Below are positions 1 through 12,100 of a DNA stretch of 64,000 bases, in pieces. A program made the position numbers and the translations under genes. The notes below the pieces were generated by a model. That model did not search any database and was not told where the DNA came from. It saw only the letters and a program-made list of their open reading frames with translations. This DNA is from Antedon mediterranea. Lineage: Eukaryota; Echinodermata; Crinoidea; Comatulida; Antedonidae. How positions within the stretch are numbered: position 1 is the first letter of the stretch; each line of letters opens with the position of its first letter. The DNA is taken from the NCBI RefSeq assembly GCF_964355755.1, contig NC_092680.1:20375001-20439000 (forward strand), written 5' to 3'.

Positions 1-2668
1 CTAGTACCTGGTGCGGTTAAGTAGGTCTAGGCTAGGCCGCGTTTACCTGAGAATGTCAGTGAAGAGTATGTTGGACCTAGGCCTAGCTTTATCATCTGAT
101 AGCTAGTATGTTAGGTTTGTTGATTGGCTAGGCGAAGTTTGTCAATTATAAATGACCACCCGGGGCCTTCATAATCATTCATAATCATATATTTTTGTTA
201 AATCCACCTTTTTAACGAAACGAAAGACATCTTCGATTGTTGTTGACAAACACAATGCTGTGCAGGGAAGCGTAACCAACAAAAATAAAATAGCGTTTTC
301 ATGGGATTTCAGGACCCCATGTTAATTAAAAAATCATAACACTTATGAATTGAGGGTCGTATGAGAAAACAATGTTATTGTAAAATGATTTTGATTCGTT
401 CTCTTGTTTATTTCTGTTTATTTGTGTGATAAAGTCACTAAAAGATGATACTGTTATAATGGCTTTTTCATATTCTTATGCTCATATCATTTTTCATGAT
501 ATAGACATTATGCGCAGCATATTACCAACAGAAATAACATAATGTGTCTTAGTCAAGTACATTTTTGGAGAACAAATATTAATACTTTTAAATCATTCTT
601 TAACGAACAGTTGTACAGTATGGATATAGGCCTAGTATGGATATTTCAAATTTAAGTAATCTATGTTTAGGAAATTAAAACAAATTTTCTTTGTCTAGGC
701 CTTAAAACTATAATACATTTTTGAATAAGAATTTCAGTAATTTACAGAATATACCAAATTCCTAAAACATCTTTATTTAAACAAAATTCAATCTACTGTA
801 TTATTCCTAAGTTTAAAACTGAATATTGTTATATTTTGGAATAAATTGTGGAACGTGTAAAAATAAATCCATATTTGCTATTAATAAAAATATGAAAGCC
901 GTTAACAAATTATTAACAAAATACTAATATTCTATCTTACAGTAGTATAAATTCCTATAATTCATTTTTGTTGGCCTTTTCTATATCATTGTCTGGTTTT
1001 ATTCATATCATTTCATGGTTGACCAACGACGTTCTCGGTTCTGTTGTGTTGATCTTATCTCACGATCTGATCTCTATTGTTGCAAATTGAATTAACGTTG
1101 TTGTCTGCAAAAATACCCCGCAGTTGGATATGTTCAACTGCAGCCTACATGTTTTGTATTGTTCTTGGGTGCTTGGGAAATTGTGAAACAGTGAATGCTG
1201 TGATATGAATCACCGGGAAAAAGAATACATTTAGATTTGTATGCATAGAGAATATTTCAAATTGTTTGCTCAACCTACAGTCAATCATTAGACCATGACA
1301 TTAGGAACATACATTCATTTAAATTGCTACAATGTGTATTCCTTTCTCAAAACAAGGGATATGGGTCATTTTCACAGACAGACAGACCGAGTGTGTTTGC
1401 ATCATTGGCAAAACTCTGGTCATGTTAATATCACATTACCAATTGGCCTGTCATAATAATTAATACAGTACAAAACGATTACCTGTACAAAAAAACTGAA
1501 CTATTACAGAATATAATGAATTTGTTTCAAGTAAATATAGTGGTACAAATGAGGCATCCAGCTGTTGTAAAGAAATTGGTCTAAAACGAATTTTTAGCTC
1601 CAAAAATAGCTTTATAACTTTATAGCCAAGATTTCAAATCTACCCCAGCTCAATTTTCATCGGTCGTTTGTTTTAGGTGGAGAGAGAGGAAAAGTTTTAA
1701 AAGCTGTATCACACTTTATTTTACCCAAGACAAATACATGGGTGTAATTATCCCATTTGATTCAGATTTCGATTATCAAAAAACGCCGACAGGAATGAAT
1801 TAACTCGGGCTCTTAATAAGGACTAGGCCTAGTCCAGTTTAATTTTACTGGGCAAGTGGGACTGCCATGTTTTAGCGCATTTGATTCAGATTTTCATTAT
1901 CAAAAATTGAAAAAAAAGTAAATTATGTCGGGGCTCTTAATAAGGACTAGGCCTAGCCCAGTTTAGTTTTACTTGGCAAGTGGGACTGTCATGTTTTAGC
2001 GCATTTGATTCAGATTTCCATTATCAAAAAGTGAATTAAGTCGGGGCTCTTAATAAGGCCTAGCCCAGTTTAGTTTTACTGGGCAAGTGGGACTGCCATG
2101 TTTTAGCACACTAACTCTATCCACACCATTTTGTTGCTAACAAGACATATGATGACTAATGATAAAGTGTGTGGAATTCTGTTTATTGTTGAACTAGTCT
2201 GGCTTTTGTTTTTCCTTTCTATGAATTTGTTGAAGGTGAAGGCCAATCGTTGTTCTGACATTATTTTTTCCCCTAAATTAAATTTTGTAATACAATACTT
2301 AGAATTACAATTAACTTTTCCATTTAAAATATAAACAATTGAAATATTAACAACAAAATAATAAAAACATTTCAAATGTCTTTCCTATTTCTATTTTGTT
2401 GACTACTACAGTAGCTATTTATCATGGTATAATTATGCAGGTGATTTCCAGTATATTATTTCCTGTACAAAGTAAATAGTACAATGGTATCACAGTCTAT
2501 ACAGTAGTATTATTACTAGTATAGTATACTATTATTACTGTATTTTCTAGAATTTACTGAACATTTGTTTAAAACATAGAAAATTTCAGAATGAGTGTGT
2601 AGTTGTATTCTTCTTGTACTATATGTTCCAAACTATTTTAATAAATATATATATTTTTTTTTTTTCAG
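1..2668. other. 5' flank / upstream non-coding region
   Basis: I see no convincing coding exon here. The stretch is AT-rich, with scattered AGGCCTA palindromes and the 1756-2105 tandem repeat listed separately. It ends in a pyrimidine tract and CAG at 2666-2668, which looks like the acceptor of a 5' UTR intron of the downstream + strand gene. Any promoter and untranslated first exon of that gene would lie here or beyond the window edge. I could not place them. Confidence 0.5.
1756..2105. repeat. tandem repeat, three units of about 105-125 bp
   Basis: Three successive copies share TTTGATTCAGATTT, ATTATCAAAAA, GGGCTCTTAATAAGG, the AGGCCTAG palindrome, CAGTTTA-TTTTACT and GGCAAGTGGGACTG-CATGTTTTAGC. 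The copies begin near 1758, 1880 and 2002. The third has a short deletion around ACTAGGCCTAG. It is non-coding and sits just upstream of the AKAP7-like gene. Confidence 0.85.
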
Positions 2669-3124
2669 GTCACATGACCATTGGAGTGATGTCATTGATC
2701 AGCTAGTGTGTGCCACACCTACTAATGTTACAGACTGATATAAGCCAGGTGATTCTGTCTCCATTTTCAAACCGCTTTTTACCTCTTTTTACCTCTTTTT
2801 AGTTTTTTCCATCGTCAAGTTCTTATGCCTAGAAACTATAACAATTACTATGGCAACTACTACAATGGCCGCCAGCAGCAACAGCGACGAAACTGGCGAG
2901 GTCGTTATGAAGACGGCGATCTTGAATGGGACAATTATGATTTGGGAAGTGGAGGACAACGCAACGTAAAAGACAAACGTTACCATAATCGTAACAATCC
3001 GAATCATTTTCACCGCTACTCCAACTTCCCGTCGTCGACTGACTCGGAATTGGAATGGGATGATTATGATCTACGACAGAAACAAGAAGAGTGCTTAGAA
3101 GGGCTGGAGTCAATATTACCTTTG
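2669..3124 (+). CDS. probable first coding exon of the AKAP7-like gene
   Basis: A long pyrimidine tract and CAG end at 2668, followed by about 155 nt of possible 5' UTR and an ATG at 2825. The frame encodes an Asn/Tyr/Arg/Gln-rich segment with a repeated motif (DLEWDNYDL, then SELEWDDYDL about 45 residues later). Its composition matches the start of the exon at 9468 (Arg/Tyr/Asn-rich). A GT at 3125 ends the exon in phase 0, which fits the phase-0 acceptor at 9467, but the site is a weak donor (TTG|GTTCGA). Extra exons in the 6.3-kb intron are possible. After 3124 the frame turns hydrophobic and looks non-coding. Membership of this gene is inference from phase, strand and composition. Confidence 0.5.
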
Positions 3125-6100
3125 GTTCGACATTTTTCTTTTGCATTTTTGCACCTTGTTCAACTGTTTTTTCTACGATCCACTGTTATCAGTAACAAAA
3201 AAATACTAATAAACTCATCAATAACACTAATAAGAGCAATATAATATTTTCACTGCTGTACAGTATAATACAAATAATAATAGTGTGACTCCTCAATGTG
3301 TTAATAATAATACTTTCTTGTACTTCTGGGGTCAACAAGGTCCCTTTCAAACACATTACAAACCCATAATTCAACTACTAATTACAAACAATGTGATACT
3401 GTTGGCAGTTCTTGTGGTTTGAGTTTATTGCTATGTAACAATTAACATAATTTTCAGTTTTATTTTATGTTACTTTGTAGTGCATGTATTGTTGGAAAAA
3501 ATTGAAACCTTTTAAAATTATTTCTTCAGGTAGTAGATGTTTAGATACAGATAAGAGAAATCATTTCCAACTAATTGCATTTACAGCAGTTACCATAAAA
3601 CATTATTATTTTAGTATCTGTAATAAAAATACTAAATTCTAATGTTATTATAATGTAAATGTTTTTAAATGATGAAAATATCTGCTTATGTACTGTAGTC
3701 GATAATTAGAATTGGAAGTCCAATTAATGAGTTTTCCTTTGAAATAAGGTAGGAAATTAAATTGAATTTGTTGATGTTGGTAGTTTTTGTCCATACTCCA
3801 CTGTTGGCAAACATCCAAAAATAGTTTAAATGACCTTTGACCTTCCTAATAAAACGTCCTCTTGGGTATAAATTATAGAAATTAATTTTTTTTTAAACAA
3901 AGAAGGTACTGTAACTCAAGGCTGTTTTTAGTATTTACCGAAAATAGATCAACAATTTTCTTTTTTTAACTTCTAAAACATGATTGTAAACAGATTAGAT
4001 TGAACTAGAAACAACAGGTTTCTAAAATGAAACCATTTAAGATGATATTAAACAAATGTATTTAGTTAAAAACATAGTTACTTAGACACTGTTAATTAAT
4101 GCAAAAGGTTGATTGTTAATGTTACTTCTTTTTTTCTGGTGTATGTTTGGATATTTTCATATTCTGGAGCTTTCGGTTTATGACAGCTGGCGACCCAACT
4201 GGGTCAGGTCAATCGATGTGTCGTGGGTCGGCTTCTAAACCTAGAAACGATCAAACTGTTAGGAGAGCGGGAGTGAAGAAACGCATAGCAAAATCCACGC
4301 ATGCGCACAGGGAATTAACATTTGGTTATTGTTCGTTGCCAATTGAATAGATCTACAGTATATTTATAGGCTCCTCATACAGCTCCATGTCTCTTATCTT
4401 CAAGTTCTAATATAAAGCAAAGTCAATCTCAAAAGTTTTTGTAATTTGTTGTAAATGTTTTTATTTCCATTCTTGTCATGCATCTTTGGACAGTGAGGTT
4501 TGTTGGGCAGAAGGCTAAGCTGTAATTGAATAAATTACCACAAACTATATTGAATGTCCCCTGAACCTTTTATGATTTAATACCTTATTCCTTTCTTCTT
4601 CTCTTGGGATTAAGTGAAATGCTTGTTCTTTCTTTGTTGAAATAGGAAAAGGAAAAGTGTGGTTAAAATGCTGATTAGTTTTAAAAAATAAAATAAGTTT
4701 TTCATGGTTTGGAAGTCTTACATTTTTGAAAAATTTTTTATCGATGTTATAACCTGGACTTTTAAATCTTTCTGTTATAAATCTGCTTTAACCAAGCTTT
4801 TGAATTTCGCCTCACATTAGTCTGAGATGCAATTTCTCAAAATGTATTTTTCCCCTAAAAAATGTAAAATTTTAAAATCAGAAAATTGTTTTTTTTTTAA
4901 TTTTTAGATCCAGTTTTTGGCCAAATGAAAAAAAAAAATTATTACGTGACTTAAAATTGCATTTCAAAACATTTTTTAAGGGATACAATAATATATCTTT
5001 AACATTTAATGTTTTATTTATGTCATCTTTAACTTATTTCATTTTTTTCTTTTCTTTTAATTTTCCCTCTTATTACTGGATCTTCCTTGCATGGCAGGCT
5101 TTACTAAGGTAACATTATCATGTTGATCCATGTAGCATTGTGTTTCCAAGGTAACATCCGTGTACACCCAATGTATACTGTTAAAAAGTAATGCCTCTAT
5201 GTTGTGCTGTATGCCTTGCATTTAAAATGTTTATTTTTAATATTTATTTTCATTAAAACAAATTCAACATTTTTTTTTTCATTTTCCAAACACACTTATC
5301 AATCAAAACATGTTCATTGATATAATAATTGTGTCCCTTTAGAAGGAATAATTATGTGATTGGTTTTGTTAAATTGTTTATATATTATTATTTATTATAT
5401 GATTTATATCATAATTTGTTGTTGTTGCTGTCCAGTGTATGTTTCTTATTGTTTCTGCCCAGACTTTCCTGTGTCTTATGTGTTTTGTTTCTCATCTAGT
5501 ATGTCTTTGCACTACTGTATTTTTTCTTGTTTCTGTTAAAATTCTGAAATGTATTCGTTTTTGTTGTTTCTGTCTTGTTGTGTCTTAAATGTGTTAATTT
5601 TCTTTCTGGTTGTTTTTATCTTGTTTCTTGGTGTTTCTATCTTTTGTCTTAAATGTGTTCCATTATTGTTTCTTGTTGTTTGTCAGGTGATTTTTCTTTT
5701 CTTTTTCGTTTTTGTTTCTTTGTTTTTTGTTTGCAGCATTCTTGACAATGTTGTAGCTGTAACCTGTCAGTAATGCATGTTTTCATATACTATTCTTCTA
5801 TTTTAGTTCACAACCTCTGTTTACAGTTATTTTCCGTGACTCTGCAAGAATTCATGATACTTTGACCCTAAACCACTCACCACCACATTGTACTTTACTT
5901 TAATAAGATGCATGTGATTTTCATTTATATTTCCCTCTGTTTATTCTCTCGTCTATCTTTAATTTAAGAATTTTCTAAACTTTTAAGAGTACCTCTTTCA
6001 ACACAAACATAATATAACACATAAAGAAACCTATTGGTTTTTTGTCTTTATTATCAATTAGTAATAACAGTCTTTATCTAGGTCTAACTAATGGAACTTT

Positions 6101-9100
6101 TCAGGCACTCAATTTGGCAAAAACTATGTGAGACGGACTAGGGGAAAAGCATAACCCCCTTCTACTGTATTTTATCCAAATTTAATTACTAATTTAATTA
6201 CGGTATTCATTCCTTGGTTTCCTAATAATATGTCTAATTTATTTTTCTACTATAAAAGTAAAAGATAAGATAGTATTGTTCAATTTTGTTTATTTTATAG
6301 GGATGATCTTGGTATTGTTTTGTGAGGTTCGATATACTTTATTTAGGGATCTTATTGAAAATGTGTAAACAAGTGTCTAGGCCTACTGAACATGATGCAT
6401 TTCAAACTCTCTGATTTTCAACATTGCAAATTACTCAAAAATACTTTTGACTACTATACATTTTTTTTTATTTCTAAATGCTAGACATTAATTTATACAT
6501 TTTAAAATTAAGAGATGCTTACTATATTATATAACTTGAAATGAAATAAAATTTAATGACAAAAAAGATTCAGAACCATCATGGAACCATTCTCAAAAAC
6601 AACTAAGTAAAATTAACAACTAAATAAAATAAAATACAAAGCACAAAAGGGTGAGAGGAAATACTTATAAACATTTTAAGGTATTTGATTTAATCCAATG
6701 TTAAAGGGAAAAAATAAAATGCTATTTATTTATAAACTCAAAAAGACAATGTTTGTACAGAAGTTCAATAAATATAAAGTTTATATCTATAATGATGTTG
6801 TATATCATTGAACAGTCTGATTTAAATATTGTAATAGATTGTTATCATTACACTCTTGGGGATCTAATCTTGGAGTCTGATCTACTCTTGACTATTTCCC
6901 CAACCCTGGATGCGTTAGTCAGACCACTCAAATGCACCAGTTAAATATGATGCACCATTTAAATAATGATGACATCTGTCTGTTGTAGAAGACAGTTAAT
7001 GCTGGCCTCCAGCCAGACTGTCTGTCAGTGTACCATGGTAGGAAAAAAATCACCTAATTTCTTCATTTTAACATTGAATTTTTTCCCAACTAAAAGACTA
7101 ATATTTAAAATTGAAAATATACCGGATATAATGATGTATATACTTTCATAAAAAAAAAATTTGGTTCATTTCTGAAAAACGTCTTTACAATTTTGTAATT
7201 ATATCAGCTGCTGCTTTTACATATTTTTTTTGAGAGCTTTTCATACTTACGCACCGAATTGTTTAAGGTGATGTCGTGAATAATGTTGCTGAACTTTTGA
7301 CAGCATAGTAGAATTAAAAGATAAACTTGAGTTTTATGACAACATTTTTGGCAAACATGTTTCGTTGTTACGCCGAACAACATCATCAGTGCAATGACAT
7401 TTGATCTTAGACGTTCTAGCTATGAATATATATATTTGTTTTTTCCCCTTTGCATTACTATGTTTGATCTTATTGGAGTGGTGTAACTTTATTTTAAATG
7501 TCAGTAAAATTTTTGTGACCTAATGGACACAGTAGGTAGATATGTGTAGGAAAAATGCCAACGATGCATCGACTATGGTAATTCAGTATTAGTTCTAGAG
7601 ACAGTCAATCAGTTGTTAAAAGTGATGATATCCATTCGGTCGTGTTTTGGGACAGTATGGTACAAATTATGACTATAGAAATGCTTTAATGTAGAATGTC
7701 AATCAATGACAGGGAGTAGGAATGCTAGTTGACCATACCCAGTAATGTTTTGATCATTTAGGAAGTGATCATGTACAGTACCATTAAATGGTTTATGTTG
7801 AAAACGAAACTAAAACTGGCATGCACAATGTTTGTAGCAAATATAATTAACTAATAGTTGAATGAACTGTAAATTTGCTTTATTTTTACAGCAAAACTAT
7901 CTCAACCAGTTTAGAATGGAATACAATAGACAGATGTTTTGCCCTACTCTGACGTAATTTGTACTTTATACTAAGTACAGTGAGAATACTAAGGCTAGTA
8001 ATCTGGAGCTTGTGGGTTCGAGTTCCACCCGAGACAATTACTCGACAAACAGCCTGATGCAAACCTACTCTACAGTAGTTACAAATAATTAATTATAGTC
8101 TACCGTATGCTATAATATAAGAGAGAACGTTTGTACGTCTTTTCCTAAAATACAAATTCTTGTGAATTGTACTGGGAAGGTTTTAAACAACATTTTAAAA
8201 ATACCTGTGCTGATAACCGCTTTGTGGCAGATAACTTTTCTATTTAAGATATGAAATATATCTCAACCTGAGAAAATAATACGATAGACTTTAAGTAGTA
8301 ATTATGATCTATGAGAGAAAGAGAGTTTGTATGTTTGTTCTTACAAATTCTTGTGAATTGTACTGAGAAGGTTTTAAAAAACATTTTAAAAATACCTGTG
8401 CTGGTAACCGCTTTGTGGCAGGTATCTACTACTGTACAGTAATCAATAGAAAACATTACCAGTATATTAATTATCTATAAAGCTTTGATATTAGAAGTAG
8501 CTGGTGTAGAAATCATGACCAATGACTGTAGTTTCATATTTTATCATTTCTTTCTGGAGTGTTATTTACAGGTGCTTAAAATATTTTGTTGATTACTGTA
8601 CTTAACATACTGTAGAATGCTGAAATATTGTGTTTGATTTTACACTAGGTAACTGTAGTAGGCAACTCATTAGAAATTTACTATACTGTAGGGTAGATTT
8701 GTGGCACATTTTCTTGTTCACTAGTAGTAGTATGTTAAATTGTGATTCTGGGTTCAAGCCAATTTTGTATTTTAGTTCAAGCAAGATCTTGTGTTTTTCT
8801 GCAGTATATAACCTTATCACATTTCTCTGCTCAGGTTGTTGTTGTTGCTCTCTCCCTCTCTTTAAAATGTTATGGTGACATTGTATTCTTTAGTCTCTCT
8901 CTATCTATCCTTCTCTTCAACATCCAGCTCTAAACAGATTGTTGCTAACTTAATTTAACATAATTGTTTGGTTATTAATTGATCTTGTGGATTCATTATT
9001 TGATAAATAAAATAAAAATAATACTATTAATAAAATAAAAATATTTGATTACAATAAAATACAACATTATTGCCCAATAAAATGATGGAAATCATATTGC

Positions 9101-12100
9101 TCATTGAAAAGCATGTGTTGTGTGGTATCATTTTACGCATGATGCATGAAAAATTTAAAAAAATAGACAACAACCATTAATTGACATAAACCTGTATGTA
9201 ACAATTCGAAAAAATAAATGCACTAGTAACAGTATGTTTTTTTTAAAATAAATATATTTATTGTTGAAACATGGACAGGTTACATTTTTTGTGCAATGCA
9301 AGATGAACACAGATCAATTATAAGCACCTGTCCACACCACTTCAAATGTTAATTATTAACCAACCATTAGATTTGATCCCAGCAAGTTTATAAAGTTTCA
9401 ACATGTGGTTTACCAATGCGGGATAATTACACTGTTTTTCATTTTTTATATTTTTGTATCTTCACAGCTAAACGAATTAAATAAAGCTCCACGATTTCAT
9501 GGAAATTTCAACTCAAGGGGTCGTTACAACAGATCATATGGACGCTATCATGATGATATACGAATGCGTCGTTTTAAAATTAATCAGGACTATTTTGTCT
9601 TAAACGGATATTCAAGTCTTTCACATAACTGGGAAAATAATCGTGGAAATAAGCATTATAATAATAATAGACGGAATGGTTATGACCGACATAATGGTTA
9701 CGACAGATACGGATATAAGCGAGATGGAGGTCGTCCTGACCAGAAATTCTACAGTGCACGGGATCGTATAGGTCGTCCATCAAATTTGCCGATTGATGAT
9801 TGGTTAATGAGCAACACGTTTAGTCTGATGCAAAACAAGCGACGTTTAAAGGATGTTAATTTATATACGTTATCGCCGCAAGATTTAGAACCGTATGACT
9901 CTTCGCAAAATGGATCTGTAGCCGATCTTAGTGATTTAGGCTTGTGTAAGTGTAGATTTGGAAATAATGCTTTTAACAACTATCAAACCACGCAAATACA
10001 TGTTAGAAATAGATTGTGTGATCAGTACAATCCGCGCCCTTCATCGCCTGATAATTACCACTGCGATTGCTATCAACTTTGCAATAATCTCAATTCGCAT
10101 CATCCATTTTGTGGCGAATGCCAAGATAGGTATAATTTAATCAGAAATAATCCTCATAGCATTGCGTATCTTCAACATATACAACAGTACAGTTTGTACT
10201 GGGAAAAAGATTCTGATAACGACAAGATGTTTGGGTTCAAAAAACGTCGTAAGAAGGAGGGCCTCGATAAACTTTCACCCGAGGCATTCGGCCCACAGCA
10301 AGGCAATGTTAAGTATAGGGGCGGTAGTTGTAGTAGTAGTGTTGTTAGTAGAGATTCTTATGAAGACGATACTGATATATGTACTTGTGTGCAATTAGAT
10401 CATAACTTACATACTGTTGAATTTCATTCTAACACTTCTCACAAAACTCTCTGTCACCACTGTTATGGGAAACAGGATAACAAAGTTGATGTAGATCTAG
10501 AACTAACCAACAGCTTTTGTAAGGGTGGTTCTGGAAGTAGTCCAGATTTCTTGGGTGCATCTCAAGGTGATCATCTGGTTTTGGGTTCTTCCGGTGACCC
10601 TGCTTCCTTGGTGTCGGAAACTGCTGATAGGTGTCTTCGTCAACGACCGGAATCGTTTTATTCGACTTGCACTATATCAGGTAGAAAGCTTAATTCACAT
10701 TGCTTGCTTGCTTCCGATTCTAACATCGCAAAGTACGATACCATTCATAATATCACTTCTTCAAACATTAATACTGGTGGAGGTTCATTTCATTTTTCAC
10801 TTAATAATAGACCTTTAACACCACCAGAGCATGACTCAACTAATGCATCTATCTTTACTAGTAGATATACCGATGATGGAAATGATTCTAAAGCAAAATC
10901 TGATTCAGCAACAGAAACTAACAAACCTGACTTTACAGTCAAAAGTACAGTCAGAACCGACGTTAATGAATCAAAGGAAAGTCTGATTGATTGTGACGAT
11001 AACTTCGAAACTAGTATGGACACGCGTTCTGATGACGCTAACATATTTGAAGTGAAAGATATTGATGTCTCCGATTGCCTTATGATAAATGCTTCAAACG
11101 ACTTTGCCTGTCAGGCTACCAAAGAACCTAATATATTGGTTACTAATTTAAAGGACAGTCATTCAGTTACTGAGGAACTAATACTACTAACCAATAATAC
11201 AGGAGTGCACACAACTAAACATGATACTAAGCATGCTTGCTTGACTACCAGTGAGATTAGCATAGAAAATAAGGTTGCACCTGACTCATTCACTAAACCA
11301 TGTATTGAGCACGCACCTACATTCCAGTCGTCTGCCACTGGTTCTTTGCAGACATCCATTTTAGGGCCTAGCTTCTTTTCAGATGATGACCTAGGATTGG
11401 ATCTGTCGGTTGGCAGAAGTGCTGATGGTGATGACGATACAGTCAGTTTGACTAGTGTCGCAAGTTTAGCTGATGGTACGTTTTTAGCATGCATATTTTT
11501 TTTTGTGTCTATTTTATCCATCTCCAGTCCTCAAAATCAGCTTATCAACTTTTCATTTGATTGCCGTTCTCAACCTTTTATCAATTGCTTTATCAACTTT
11601 TTACCAATTAGCTTTAAGCTCTGTCTACACTATCAAACTAGTTTGCCAAAAAGTGTGATGAACCCAAATATGGTAGTGATATGCCCAGATATCATGTCCA
11701 TATATGGGCACATCACATTTTTTTGTCGCATAAAGTTTGATAGTGTAGACATAGTTTTACACTAAACTTTTCATTGATTGGCCTATTTGACTCAAAAGCC
11801 CAGACCAGAATATAGTAAAAGTTTCTTTATATTTAAACCATTATTGTTCCAGCTTCTACAACGCCTCTATTTGCCAACTTTACATCATCTAATGATTTAA
11901 AGGGTTATTTTAAAATTCAACTTTTAGATAATGGGTTAGGAAAGAAAGCAAAGGCAAAGAAAGCCAAGAAGAGGAAGCGAAAGGGTGGAGAAAAAGGATG
12001 TGAAGCCACGGAGAATGACGATGGAAATAAAAACAAAAAAGTTGCACCAAATTTTTTCGTGGCAGTACAAGTTTCAAATCCAAAGGTTAGATAGTTTTTG

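Larger units (their letters stand above)
3125..9467. other. large presumed intron of the AKAP7-like gene
   Basis: This AT-rich stretch lies between the tentative first exon and the 9468 exon. It holds a T-rich tract (about 5400-5760), a tRNA-like SINE fragment (about 7991), a hammerhead-like motif on the minus strand (about 7345-7398), a pair of 113-bp repeats (8121 and 8313), and an island of unusual composition at 4190-4345. No other exon is convincing. The 3' end is a pyrimidine-rich tract with CAG at 9465-9467. Confidence 0.5.

Noticed and set aside
5549-5773. 74-codon very hydrophobic frame
   Set aside because: It comes from a T-rich low-complexity tract in an intron; the composition explains the hydrophobicity.
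11476-11765. C-terminal extension of the big 9468 exon frame
   Set aside because: It runs past a strong donor (GTACGT) into a MITE. Splicing to 11853 gives the correct phase and a recognisable domain.
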